Source of the DNA: Sugiyamaella lignohabitans
Lineage: Eukaryota; Ascomycota; Dipodascomycetes; Dipodascales; Trichomonascaceae
Reading direction: 5' to 3'
Assembly (NCBI RefSeq): GCF_001640025.1
Contig: NC_031672.1
Location: forward strand, 4,836,001-4,900,000
DNA length: 64,000 bases
A program made the position numbers and the translations under genes. The notes beneath the pieces were generated by a model. It was not told where the DNA came from. It did not search any database and saw nothing but the letters and a program-made list of their open reading frames with translations. Below are positions 20,981 to 31,821 of the stretch, piece by piece. Each line of letters opens with the position of its first letter. Position 1 is the first letter of the stretch.

Positions 20981-22120
20981 TCATGATGGTGGTGCTTCAT
21001 TCATGGTCACATCTTCTCCATCACCACTAGACGACGGATTTGGATTTTGTCCAAGAACTGGGGCCAGAACCTCTTCCGTAGAAGGAACCACGGCTGAATC
21101 AACAGATACAGTGATTGACTCTGAATTAACTTCAGCAGGATTGGGTGCCGTTCCAGAGGATGGTTGCTCAGAATCTACTACGCTAGTACTACTAGTCTCA
21201 TTAAGATTGGTCGTAACTAGTGGCACATCATTCTGTTGCAAATTGTTTACCGGATCTTGGACTTCGGTTTTTTCTCTGGGTTCATCAATGCTCTCAGGAG
21301 CAGCTGGTATGTCTTCTTTGGAACCATTGGTCTCTGCACTAGAGTCTAATGTGGTCCCTTGCGCCGATTCAGGGACACTCTGGGCATTTCCTTTTGAAGT
21401 CTCATCCATATCTACATCACCATCATTTTGCTCTCCCCCAACTGGAGGATCCGACTGTGGAGTCTCATTTGCGGTGGGTTTAGAAATAGATGCAGCAGTC
21501 GGTGCAGCTGTATCCACATTGGGCTGCTGTGAATCAACTCCATTAGCCTTGATCTCAGTGGCCTCTTCAGCCTGCTCATCATTGGTTGCACCAAAATTAG
21601 CTGCAACGATACCAGGAATAGCTTCACCACCTACAGCACCTCTAATATCAGCCGCCGTTAAACTGTCAGCAGCCTTAGTTTCTTCAATTACAGCGTCCTG
21701 TTTTCTTGGATTCAATTGAGAAACGTCAAGTAGGTCGTCTTCATCGCAATCTTTCACAGTAATGTCAACTGCTGAGGAGTCATCTGTAGTTGCAACCCAC
21801 ATCTTTACTGTAAATCCCAGAGTGGGCTCCTGGACCCCGGCATTTTCTTGTCTTGCATTTCCGTTGATACCAGGAGAGTCGACATTGAGTGCGGATGAAG
21901 AATCCCCAAGGCCAGGTATAGGAGTTCCAGTAGAACGATTAGGAGTGCCTACAGTTCCTGAATTTTGAGGCGCTGCGCTGCCAGTATTGGCAACTGCTCC
22001 AGGGCCAGCTGCTATACTTGTCCACTCTTTTGTCCAGTGAACTACCCGATCTTCTATGTCATAGCTAAATGCTGATTGAGTTACATGACGGCTTTGCCTA
22101 TAAAGCGATCGCCTTGACAT
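20981..22120 (-). CDS. RTT102: RTT102-like SWI/SNF and RSC subunit with long acidic tail
   Basis: Probable homologue of Rtt102, the small subunit that clamps the Arp7-Arp9 dimer in yeast SWI/SNF and RSC remodellers. Short blocks occur in the same order as in S. cerevisiae Rtt102: an aromatic/basic VVHWTKEWTS near residue 27, a FTVKMWVA strand near 105, an acidic DEDDLLDVSQL near 126, and the block ADIRGAVGGEAIPGI near 157, which is close to the yeast ADIRGAVGNSEAIPGL. The rest (residues about 175-379) is Ser/Thr/Glu/Asn-rich, acidic and probably disordered, with no recognisable domain. At 379 residues the protein is more than twice the 157 residues of S. cerevisiae Rtt102. ATG at 22120, divergent from LYS1 (513 bp between starts). 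The assignment rests on short motifs recalled from memory, so confidence is moderate. Confidence 0.72.
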   Translation of the reverse strand: MSRRSLYRQSRHVTQSAFSYDIEDRVVHWTKEWTSIAAGPGAVANTGSAAPQNSGTVGTPNRSTGTPIPGLGDSSSALNVDSPGINGNARQENAGVQEPTLGFTVKMWVATTDDSSAVDITVKDCDEDDLLDVSQLNPRKQDAVIEETKAADSLTAADIRGAVGGEAIPGIVAANFGATNDEQAEEATEIKANGVDSQQPNVDTAAPTAASISKPTANETPQSDPPVGGEQNDGDVDMDETSKGNAQSVPESAQGTTLDSSAETNGSKEDIPAAPESIDEPREKTEVQDPVNNLQQNDVPLVTTNLNETSSTSVVDSEQPSSGTAPNPAEVNSESITVSVDSAVVPSTEEVLAPVLGQNPNPSSSGDGEDVTMNEAPPS

Positions 22121-22369
22121 GTTTTATGTGTTTGTCAAAGTCAAAAGCGAAATAAATAATCACGCGCCTACTGATGTTTTAACGCGTTGAATTCCTGGCA
22201 TGTTCAAAAACCTGAACTGGTACATGTGGTATGCTTCTAAAAGTATCCTCTATGCATCAATACGGGCTAACATAAATTGCACCAATAAATGTCAAGCAAC
22301 TGGTTCCTTTCTCTACTCCGTTGATACATCGATTTATATCAGCTCAATTCAGTCACAGATCTAATAATC

Positions 22370-22376
22370 TGACTCA
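22370..22376 (+). promoter_or_regulatory. Gcn4-type binding site upstream of LYS1
   Basis: TGACTCA, a perfect Gcn4/AP-1 core, 264 bp before the LYS1 ATG. Weaker relatives TGACTCT (22507) and GGACTCA (22518) lie closer to the gene. Lysine genes are general amino-acid-control targets in yeasts, so the site fits its neighbour. The other divergent gene is RTT102-like and is a less likely target. Confidence 0.6.
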
Positions 22377-22549
22377 TATTTATAGTTAATATCGCTTTTC
22401 TTTTCCAGTCTTCTTAGCGAGCCCATTTTTAAGCAGCTTTCGGAAAAACCGACATGGGCAAGGGCTGACCCGGTTCATGCATCTTGGGATTTCCGAGATA
22501 GATAAGTGACTCTTTTTGGACTCATCAAGGATCGTGCTGAAAAATTACA

Positions 22550-22557
22550 TATATAAG
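22550..22557 (+). promoter_or_regulatory. TATA box of LYS1
   Basis: TATATAAG, 77-84 bp upstream of the LYS1 ATG at 22634, a normal yeast TATA position. Confidence 0.55.
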
Positions 22558-22627
22558 ACACGAATCTGACTTATTGGAACAAGTTATTCTCCCAATTCAT
22601 TGAAGGATAAAAACGAATCAAACATAA

Positions 22628-23749
<1,122 letters not shown>

Positions 23750-23915
23750 ATGCTAGAAACTTGTATTATCTCCTAATAATTATTTAAATACATTAATTAA
23801 GATCTTGACCCCTAAATGTAGCTTCAGCCGTATGTATGCATCAGTGCTGAGACTCGGTTCACGTTACAGTGAAAGTATCAATTTGTCAAACATTAGGCCA
23901 GATTTTGTGAAAACA

Positions 23916-25024
23916 ATGTCAGAAGATCATAAATTCGCTCTAATAACAGGGGCAGGAGGGTGAGTTTTTATCTGCTTTATATTGGTTGGACTCCAGGCGA
24001 ATGTTGCTAACTGTTTAGGTATCTTGGCATAGCTATTGCTGAGAGATTGATCAAATCACTCCCTTCTACTACTCGGTTGACAATTATTGTTACGAGTAGA
24101 ACGTTTCCTGGAGTCAAAAAAGCTGTTGATACAATCAAAAAGTATGTTGCATCACTTCCGCCACGCGAAGCCCTAATTGAATTTGATTACCTTGTTTTCG
24201 ACCAATGCAATAGCGTATCTATGCTTGGTGCTGCGAGAGACATTAAGCAACGCTATAAACACATTGACTACTTATTTCTCAACTCCAGTCACTCGCAATT
24301 GGAAAGAATCGATTACGTCCAGGCCACAAAGGACTTTTTCACTCAACCAATAAAGGCATTTACGGTAGGGACGTTTAAAGTGCAAGGAATTAGTAAGACC
24401 TCGCTAGATGGGTTTGCGTCTGTGTTTCAAGCAAATGTGCTCTCTCCTTGGTACCTCATTAATGAAATTATTCCCGTTTTAAAAGATGGTGGAAGAATTA
24501 TCTGGATTTCAACATCTATTGCACTACCCGAAATGCTCTCAGAAGATGATTTGGGTCTTGTCAAATGTAAATATTCTTACGAAGCGTCAAAATATGAGAT
24601 TGAACTTCTTCAGCACGCAACGTACCAGTCCTTGTACAATAAATATGGCATCCAATCCTGGCTATTACATCCAGGAGTTTTCAAGAGCACGACATTTGTA
24701 CCCACTCTAAACGTTTTTGCCTATGTTGGTATGTTCCTTATGTTTTACATCTGTAGACTCTTCGGAAGCAAGTACCACTGTATTTATCCTGAAGTTGCTG
24801 CTAATGCTCCTGTATGGGCGGCTGTTGGGTCTGATCCCGAAAAAGATGATATGTCTTTAAAATATGGCTCTGCTACCGATCGCTGGGGAAACGAAGTGTT
24901 AGAAAGGGCAAAGTTACAAGTTGTACCTGGTCTTTCAGAAAAAATCTATGAATATGTTGAGCGCCAACGAAAAGAACTCCAGAGCCGCCTGAAAGATCAA
25001 GTTGTAGAGCGATATCTTTACTAG
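23916..25024 (+). CDS. ERG27: 3-keto-steroid reductase ERG27, two exons
   Basis: NADPH-dependent short-chain dehydrogenase that reduces the C-3 ketone during sterol C-4 demethylation (with Erg25, Erg26 and Erg28) in ergosterol synthesis on ER or lipid droplets. Exon 1 is 23916-23959 (44 nt) and exon 2 is 24019-25024; the 59-nt intron starts GTGAGT and ends GCTAACTGTTTAG. The join restores the cofactor loop TGAGGYLG (residues 11-18), which supports the splice. The product is 349 residues. The SDR catalytic Tyr-x3-Lys is seen as YEASK, preceded by IIWISTS with its catalytic Ser. A hydrophobic segment (YVGMFLMFYICRLF) may anchor it to membrane. The C-terminal helix is Arg/Lys/Glu-rich. The overall order, including FLNSSHSQ, is ERG27-like. 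Confidence 0.87.
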
Positions 25025-25449
25025 AAATACATCTTTTGTTAATTGTAATTGTATACATTCAGAAGCTGGTCATAGTTGCTAATACATTTTGATTCGAGCG
25101 TGTTGCGAGTGTAAATCGGAATTCTAGCTATATCTTCATTCGGTAGAAGTATTGAGATAATATTTTGAGCGGTTGTGATGAAATGTTATATATACAGCTG
25201 CACCAAAGGGCAGACCTTTTGTCGCAGTTCTGTGTATGTGGTCATTGTGCTCAGAGTTCTTCAGTGGGTCATTCAATCAAAACTTTTCGGAAGTGTGTCA
25301 TAGAATGCTCTACTTTCTTTAAAATTCATGTGTTTAGCATTATATTAATAAACTATATTGATACCTATTGTCTTTGTGTGTCTGATATGCCACTAATCTT
25401 CTGAGACTTGAAACAAAATATTTGGCTTCTTATTGTTGATATCGTCGCT
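25025..25449. other. Intergenic between convergent ERG27 and PTR2-like genes
   Basis: 425 bp, AT-rich, containing the 3' ends of both transcripts. The open frame at 25165-25404 starts at a TTG and is not credible. Nothing else is seen. Confidence 0.5.
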
Positions 25450-27261
25450 TTACACCTTTTCGTCGACATGGAGGCCTTCGATACCAGAACTTGCGACTGC
25501 CTCTTGCTCACCTTCAATGTTATAAAATTCATCGTGATCCAACTCACGGTACAAGTAATAGAAGAGTGCAGCCAGGACGAAACCTGCAACAGCGGTACCA
25601 ACAAATGGCCAAATGAGATGGGGATCGATGAGAGCGGGAGTAACGGCCTCAGCAACAGCACTAGACAATGCAGTGGTGAATAAGCACAAAGACATAACCA
25701 GGCCTCTCATATTCTTTGGTGATCGAGCATATGCCAACTCATACATGGTTACATTACAGAAACATTCCGATGCTGCGCCAAGAGCATACAGAGGAACTTG
25801 CCACCAGACAGAGAGAGGACTAACACCATCGCCAATTTGACAGTCAGTGGCATAGTAACCGCATGGAGAAGTCTTATATACACGCCACTGAAGAATAGCT
25901 CCAATGACAGAAGACAAAGCGGCAAGAACGAATCCAAATGTGATACGAGAAATACGGCCGAAATTAATGTTACGCTTTCTCAAGAAAGGATAGAGACCAT
26001 AATTGAGAATAGGAACCAGGACAATAATAGTTAAAGGATTGAAATTACTTAGCAAATCATTTGGAGCTCCTTTCGTTGTCATAGCAGCAGCCTGACTGTT
26101 TTGAATGCTACCAATACCACCGTCATTCAAGTTGTAAACAACAAAAAATAAGAAGATTTGACATGCCTTGAATGTACGCTTGACGTCGTCAACAAGTGAA
26201 TCAGTCCAGTCGACGGATTCTGTGAGAGCCCCTGCAGCTGCCAAATTGGATGGCTTAGCAGCCTCCCAAAATCTCATATTGGTGATATTCTTGAGGCCAC
26301 CCTTCTTGATAGCGGTTCCAATAATCTTGAATACTTGTGTTAATTCACTTCCTTGAGGAGGAACCTTTACAGTTTTTTTATAGGCAAAGAACAGAACAAT
26401 AGGACACAAGAAATAAACGATACCCGGTTCCAAGTACGCAAGCCAGTATCCAACATATCTTTCAGAAGTAGTGGTTACCAATCCAAAGAATGCACCGATG
26501 TTGATTACACCATAGTAAGTGAGAAGAATCTTTTGAACCGTAGCCTCAGGGTCAACAATAACTCGCTCTCCGGTTGCAAGAACTGAAACATATGGTTTCT
26601 TGTGAGGATATTGATCAATGACTGTGGGGGCGATGTTACTTTTGAACATACCAGCACCAAATGCCAAAATTAGCAGACTGATAACAAATGGGGCCATACC
26701 GTGACCTCTTTGAAGGATTGACGGAATAGCTCCGATGGTCATTAAGATGTGGGCAACACCGCAAACAAAAATACCGAAGCAAATAGTCTTGTATCGTCCC
26801 CATTTAACATCAGCAATATAGCCTCCAAGAATTGGAATTGTGTAAGCGAGGAATGTGAATAATAATGTAAGTGCAGAGGCTACTTGCAGACCTTGGCCCA
26901 GAGCACCAGCAGTCTCCTCCGAACCCCTAGGTGGTGCACCAGCTCCGTTACCACCCTTGGGCAAAGGAAATTGAATGAAATTCGAAAAGACATTGGAACA
27001 TCCATAGTAAGAAGCACGTTCAGCGAATTCAACAACACATAGAGTGTACGCAGTTGCAGGAATGGCACCAGCAACTTTTCTAAGAGTTGAGAGTTCTTCG
27101 TCCGTTGGTTCTGGGAAATCTTCATCTGAGGATGTGATCTCAGCACTATCATATTCAATCCTATCATTCTTACTGAGAGAGTTACTGCGCGAAGCAGTGG
27201 GCTCCACTTCTGATACTTCAATAGCTGCAGATGAAGTTAGATAACGTTCAGATGAAGACAT
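25450..27261 (-). CDS. PTR2: Proton-coupled oligopeptide transporter (PTR2/POT family)
   Basis: Plasma-membrane H+/di-tripeptide symporter. The 603 residues carry a hydrophilic acidic N-terminus (about 70 residues), 12 predicted membrane spans and an acidic C-tail ending HVDEKV. POT signatures are VVEFAERASYYG near residue 78 (the ExxER-type proton/peptide motif is ERASYY), the GGYIADVKWGRYKTI loop with its conserved Asp, the second signature LLTYYGVINIGAFFG near residue 248, and ASECFCNVTMYELAYARSPKNMRGLVMSL near the last spans. ATG at 27261. The promoter side has GATAAG at 27396, compatible with nitrogen control. The identity of the family is clear; the PTR2 symbol is by closest named yeast member. 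Confidence 0.92.
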   Translation of the reverse strand: MSSSERYLTSSAAIEVSEVEPTASRSNSLSKNDRIEYDSAEITSSDEDFPEPTDEELSTLRKVAGAIPATAYTLCVVEFAERASYYGCSNVFSNFIQFPLPKGGNGAGAPPRGSEETAGALGQGLQVASALTLLFTFLAYTIPILGGYIADVKWGRYKTICFGIFVCGVAHILMTIGAIPSILQRGHGMAPFVISLLILAFGAGMFKSNIAPTVIDQYPHKKPYVSVLATGERVIVDPEATVQKILLTYYGVINIGAFFGLVTTTSERYVGYWLAYLEPGIVYFLCPIVLFFAYKKTVKVPPQGSELTQVFKIIGTAIKKGGLKNITNMRFWEAAKPSNLAAAGALTESVDWTDSLVDDVKRTFKACQIFLFFVVYNLNDGGIGSIQNSQAAAMTTKGAPNDLLSNFNPLTIIVLVPILNYGLYPFLRKRNINFGRISRITFGFVLAALSSVIGAILQWRVYKTSPCGYYATDCQIGDGVSPLSVWWQVPLYALGAASECFCNVTMYELAYARSPKNMRGLVMSLCLFTTALSSAVAEAVTPALIDPHLIWPFVGTAVAGFVLAALFYYLYRELDHDEFYNIEGEQEAVASSGIEGLHVDEKV

Positions 27262-29655
27262 AGTTAGCTTTACCTACCCATCCTGATTTATGTTACTTGT
27301 GTCACAATTCAAGGGGATCACGATATTCTACCCAAAGTTTTGGGGAGGCATCCCATATTTATATTTCATACAATTTGTTATGCGAGGAGGGGTGGGGATA
27401 AGCATTTTAACCAGAAAAGGGCGGTCGGCGTTTGGTAAGCCAATGAAGAGGGGTGAGCGGCCTAAAGGGGTCATTCCCTCACATTCAGCACGTTATCTCC
27501 ATTTACCCTCAGCTTTATATGCAATGTATGTGTAGGAGATGATATTCAGTTGTATCAGAGATAGAGGTAGATTATTTACTAAAAAGAAGATAGATTTGTT
27601 AATGATACGTTTTCTAAAGTATCGTGAAGTGTAAGTGTCCCGGTTCATTCTTCACAATGAACTCGTTTTTGGTCTGACTGAGTCCTGAGCAAGAATTTTT
27701 GAAATCCACCTAGTTGGCCTGGCCTGCTTCGCACATACAATTTGAGTTTTGAGGGGAACTGATAATGGAAGAGCGTTCACGAATTGATAGGCGTGTTCAA
27801 TAGGTCGACCCCTGAGATGCATCTTGGAGATCGACATTTATCTGCATGCATCCTGTTTTGTTAGGTTTGATGTAGCTCTATTCGCATTCATGGCTGTAAC
27901 GTTATTTGCAACTTAAAGAGAGCCTCTGATACCAGGCTATTACGACGATCTATCTCCTGCGAACTGATAAGAAACTTTCTTACTAAGTTGGCAGCCAACC
28001 GACAAGCGACCCGTATACACGGAGGAAATTTTATCCAATGTGGGGATCCTCTTAAAACGATATTTCTAGGCAGACATATCTCATCACCACGTTTGTTCAA
28101 GTAAAAAACATTTCTCATCGCATATATCCAAGGCAGATTTTAACAATGAATCACGACATACTTGCAGCCATTTGGTATAACATTGTCCTTTTGAGAACCT
28201 ACATCTATAGCCAGCAAGGATAAAACCAAATCTACGTACGGCACCAAATTGCTTTTGATATTGTATGTGCATCATCGCATAACCATGCAGCTCAGGACAG
28301 ATTCATTGCAACCAGAGGGTCAGTTACCGATTAACAATTGATAAAAGACAATACCGATCGTGCCAAGATTTTCACTATCATTTATAGCGCCTAAAGCCGA
28401 GCCGGATTCTGTGGCTCTGACAGGCCGCAGCGTAAGTCTATATTGGTTAGTTCAGTCCAACGGTTATGACCCGTTTTAATTTTGTAATAGGGGACCGGCC
28501 GTGCATTAGTGATCTTGGAATTTGATTTATTAGATCTCTGAGAGGCATATAGTGGGGATCTTAATACTTTAGAAAGCGAGATGAGGCATTCTCCCAGTAG
28601 CTCTATGTAAACCTAGGTAAATTCTGAGTATCAAAGAGCCAAAGTATCGAGGATATGAGAAAACATATATATTACTAATAACTAATTGTGCGTCCGGAGT
28701 CTTGTAGGAGGAACCTGAAACAGTTGAGACCCCTACCGATCACGTCATCTCTCCAGCGCCGATCATTTGCGCCGTTTAATTAAGGAACTGGGCAGTATGC
28801 AAAAGAAGTAGCGTTGGAAAAGCCGTTATAAACTAGCTGGGGGTAATTAGCCAATAAATCTGTGGCTATGGCAATTCGACCGCGGGCGATGTCTCACTGA
28901 ATACATTATTCCCGTACTAGGTGCCATTTGTTAACCGTTTCTGTTTGTGCAAAACTTGCATATCTTTAGATGAGCACGAGTCATCCTCAGTCAACAAAAA
29001 ACAAGCAGAAAGGGAGCTTATCCATACACGGCACCGGGTGGTGGCCACTCTCAGCAATTATTCCGGGATTCACCTTTTTTTCACGGTGTGTATTATTTTT
29101 TCCTATAATTGGATAAAAGTGATACTTTCTGTTATCTTTTACGCCATTTACAGAGTTCTCATAGTCCTAATGCAGGGATGAGACCCTGCATGTTGATGGA
29201 TCAAGTATGCAATAAAGTTGATATATTTGATATTGGCATTCAGTGGTCAATAAACATATATACAATTTTTTAAGTAAATATACTTGCTGGAAAAACTTTG
29301 GGCACCATTTTTTGGGGCATGCCTCCCTCTGTATGGTTTGACACTATATGCTTGGTTCTATGTTAGCCCGTTACGCTATTAACTAGCGAAATATAAGGCC
29401 CTGAGAGCAAAATAACATAATATTACCTATACCACTATGTTAGTTTCTCTTTCTTTAATTTCTGTTCGGTTAGGTTTGAAAATTTATCTGACGTCCCTCA
29501 ATGGCCAATTTGATAGCAAGATTTTTGTTACCAGTTCGAGTCATCCCCGCATATACTATGGAACTAAAAAATATAAATATGGGACACAAACGAGAATTCT
29601 CAAGACTCCTACTAAATAAATAAAGTACTGCTAATAACTAGAAAGTTGAAGTAAA
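27262..29655. other. 2.4-kb gene-poor region with possible decayed reading frames
   Basis: No complete gene is found. On the minus strand between about 28750 and 27650, several stop-free fragments of 36-76 codons follow one another in shifting frames. The longest are at 28275-28084 (QYQKQFGAVRRFGFILAGY) and 28118-27888 (GSPHWIKFPPCIRVACRLAA), then 27837-27652. Their composition is protein-like, but the lengths are only modestly above chance, and no family is recognised. A plus-strand frame at 28921-29181 opens with GTG and is taken as chance. No tRNA or CRISPR-like array is seen. Confidence 0.4.
27652..28750 (-). pseudogene. Candidate decayed coding region (very tentative)
   Basis: Chain of minus-strand open fragments in different frames: around 28747-28576 (ends GLHRATGRMPHLAF), 28560-28450 (DPHYMPLRDLINQIPRSLMH), 28427-28325 (ALGAINDSENLGTIGIVFY), 28305-28084, 28118-27888 and 27837-27652. 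If they were once a single gene it would have been about 350 residues, broken by several frameshifts and stops. No start, splice pattern or recognised domain unites them. Random AT-rich DNA also gives some frames of this length, so this may be nothing. Confidence 0.2.
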
Positions 29656-30138
29656 ATGGCTGGCATTACCGAATATCAGAACGTATGTTAGAAGTAGTAC
29701 TATTATTGAACACAAACTAACGCTTGCAAAGAACGTATATGTACTTCTCCAAATGATCCCAAGTGGTCGTGTTTGCTCATACAAAACCCTTTCTGATGTT
29801 CTAAAATCATCTCCCAGAGCAGTGGGTGGAGCACTTCGGCGAAACCCTTATTCTCCAGAAGTGGTAAGTTCTGTGCGTGGTTCTGATGATTCGCTCTAAC
29901 AGCCTATTAGCCTTGTCATCGTGTAATAGCAGCAAATGGGTTTATTGGTGGTTTTATGGGTGATTGGGAGAAAGCTCCTAGTGGAGTCAATGTCGATACG
30001 AAATTGAGGCTATTGGCTGAAGAGGGTGTGACCTTTGACGACCAGGGTCGATTAATAGACCAATCGCTATGGTGGCAAGATTTTGACGTCGAGAAGATCA
30101 GAAAGCTTCAATTCTCATCAAAATTCTTCAATGATTAA
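29656..30138 (+). CDS. MGT1: O6-alkylguanine-DNA alkyltransferase (MGT1/Ogt-like), three exons
   Basis: Suicide DNA-repair protein that moves alkyl groups from O6 of guanine to its own cysteine. The exons are 29656-29682, 29732-29863 and 29911-30138. Intron 1 (48 nt) starts GTATGT and ends ACTAACGCTTGCAAAG; intron 2 (47 nt) starts GTAAGT and ends CTAACAGCCTATTAG. The product is only 128 residues, i.e. the DNA-binding/catalytic domain alone. It has the VYVLLQMIPSGRVCSYKTL winged helix, the Arg-finger/recognition helix RAVGGALRRNPYSPEV, the active-site motif PCHRVI with Cys55, and GFIGGFMGDWEKA. Alkyltransferase-like (ATL) proteins of similar size have Trp at the Cys position; here Cys is present, so repair activity is expected. 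It converges on the Ada-like gene 62 bp away. Confidence 0.88.
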
Positions 30139-30200
30139 TATATATTAAACATCTTATATTTAATTCACACCAATTTTTTCACATGATTCTCAATAGCTAA

Positions 30201-31028
30201 TCATAAAGAAAGAAAAGAATTGCTAGACGAGTCAAAATCTTCTATATCAAAAGGAGAATTCCAGGAAAAGCTCAGACTATTTAAATTTTCGAGTTCTGGA
30301 AAATTGATATCTTCTAGGTTGGGCAAAAAAGTTTTGAATGGTGTTAAAATATTTGAGCTGCTTATAGTATCCGCACTGTTGATTTCGCTAAGTAAACTGG
30401 ATGTGCTAGTTATGGTCGATACGCTCTCCAAGCTAGTAATACTGAGGTGCTTCTCATCATTAGTGGCGGGCTGAACATTGTCTGACATATTGATGTCAAT
30501 GTTCTGACTTCCTAAAAATTTCAAAAAAGCCTTTCCTTCTTCATTCCTCACTGAAGCTACTCCTAAGCCATATCTTCGGGGGGTAACGCCGGTTATCCCC
30601 TTGAAAACTCTATGAAAATGACTTTCAGTTAAACCAGCATCAGCAGCAAGTTCCTTCAATCTTTTTGGACCACCGTTCAACACCATTGACTGGCACGCCT
30701 TTCGCACTATCAGCTTATGTTGAGGATAATCAATTACTCCGCGGTTGGTATCCTTATAATACTCGGGGGCGCTTTCTAGCTCGGTCCTGTTTGTCAAAGT
30801 GTTATGGCTGAGCTGGGGTTTACACCTTTTGCAGGCCCTAAAGCCAGCACTTTCCGCCTCTTCCGGAGTATCATAAAAGTCGACATTTGACCTTCGAGAC
30901 AACCTCGACGGGCATGATGGTCTGCAATAGATTTTTGTAGCTTTGTTACTGTAAACAAAAGTATCTTTGGATAATGATCTGTCCCTTGAAACGACAATTC
31001 GCCATCTCACAGCAGGATCCTTAGACAT
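30201..31028 (-). CDS. Ada-type methylphosphotriester sensor/regulator (AdaA-like) with acidic tail
   Basis: Homologue of the N-terminal half of bacterial Ada (B. subtilis AdaA arrangement): a zinc domain that accepts methyl groups from DNA methylphosphotriesters and thereby becomes a sequence-specific activator. Of 275 residues, 1-80 form the Ada zinc domain. The ligands are C35, C39, C66 and C69, in YCRPSCPSR and GFRACKRCKP; C35 matches the methyl-accepting Cys38 of E. coli Ada. Residues about 100-175 hold the AraC-type HTH (RLKELAADAGLTESHFHRVF, then GITGVTPRRYGLG). Residues 190-275 are Ser/Thr-rich and acidic with spaced Phe, Leu and Trp (NLEDINFPELENL, WNSPFDIEDFDSS), like a yeast activation domain. 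There is no Ogt domain; that activity is in the convergent neighbour. ATG at 31028. The domain call is secure; the in vivo role is inferred. Confidence 0.9.
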   Translation of the reverse strand: MSKDPAVRWRIVVSRDRSLSKDTFVYSNKATKIYCRPSCPSRLSRRSNVDFYDTPEEAESAGFRACKRCKPQLSHNTLTNRTELESAPEYYKDTNRGVIDYPQHKLIVRKACQSMVLNGGPKRLKELAADAGLTESHFHRVFKGITGVTPRRYGLGVASVRNEEGKAFLKFLGSQNIDINMSDNVQPATNDEKHLSITSLESVSTITSTSSLLSEINSADTISSSNILTPFKTFLPNLEDINFPELENLNSLSFSWNSPFDIEDFDSSSNSFLSL

Positions 31029-31821
31029 TGTTAAGAATTCACATACAAAGAGAATAATAAAACTAGGAATTACCTCAAGCCAGATATATTTACATTTTGA
31101 AGTTTGAGCGAACTTCTTGTACTGGCACCGGCATCAATTTGATAGCAAGAAATCGTGTAGATCACAAGGGTTGGGATCACAGAAACGCGATATGCATGTA
31201 AGTTAAATTAGGAACTAGTACTATGGAATCAGTGTATTAGTTCTTATGGACCCCATTATCAAATTTTCGCATTTTGACAAGGAATGTGCTATCAAAACAA
31301 TTCAAACAATTCAAATTATTTATTTTCTATTTGTGGTCCCCATCTTTTTTTTTTTGGCGAGTGCACCCATGGATGGACTCAACTGGTCTTAAAGTTGGTC
31401 TCACATTTAACCTTGAACTGAATTTCCTCTGAAAGTGACCTCGCCCCGGTAATTGTATCGCTGGTGTATATTATCATTAGGAAACTCATAAAAGGAAAAG
31501 AAAACCAGGAACAGAAAGTGGTAAAAGGTACTAAACAACTCTGTCGGCAACTTGGTTAACCGGGACTGCGCCTCAGCCGTGCCACTCATAGCTGAGCCAT
31601 AGATTGACCAGGTTTGGCGGCCGACATGCTTTGTCTAACCAGCCACTTCGTAATGCATCATCACCGGACATATGAAAATGTGCATATCGTTGTACGCCAA
31701 CGCAAAGCAGTGTTTCTTATATATTTGCCCCCACAGAACCGTTCAAAAAAACTCACACCTAGTCATTGCTGTCGAGTCAATTGCATACTCAATTGCAAAT
31801 TGATAGTTGATTAGTACGAAG
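31029..31821. other. Intergenic between divergent Ada-like and SAC6 genes
   Basis: 793 bp shared promoter region. A poly(T) run (31346-31355) sits mid-way. Frames at 31407-31589 (minus, ATG, 60 codons) and 31614-31814 (plus, TTG) are short and look like chance. No obvious methyl-stress operator could be identified by eye. Confidence 0.45.

Noticed and set aside
21003..21719. 238-codon plus-strand frame inside the RTT102-like gene
   Set aside because: Low-complexity Ser/Thr/Ala translation opposite an acidic repetitive tail; the minus strand carries the recognisable motifs.
28440..28500. Possible tRNA (TTGGTTAGTTCAGTCC-like text)
   Set aside because: No GGTTCRANYCC B box and no cloverleaf can be drawn.
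31614..31814. 66-codon ORF upstream of SAC6
   Set aside because: Opens with TTG, no domain, lies in the SAC6 promoter.
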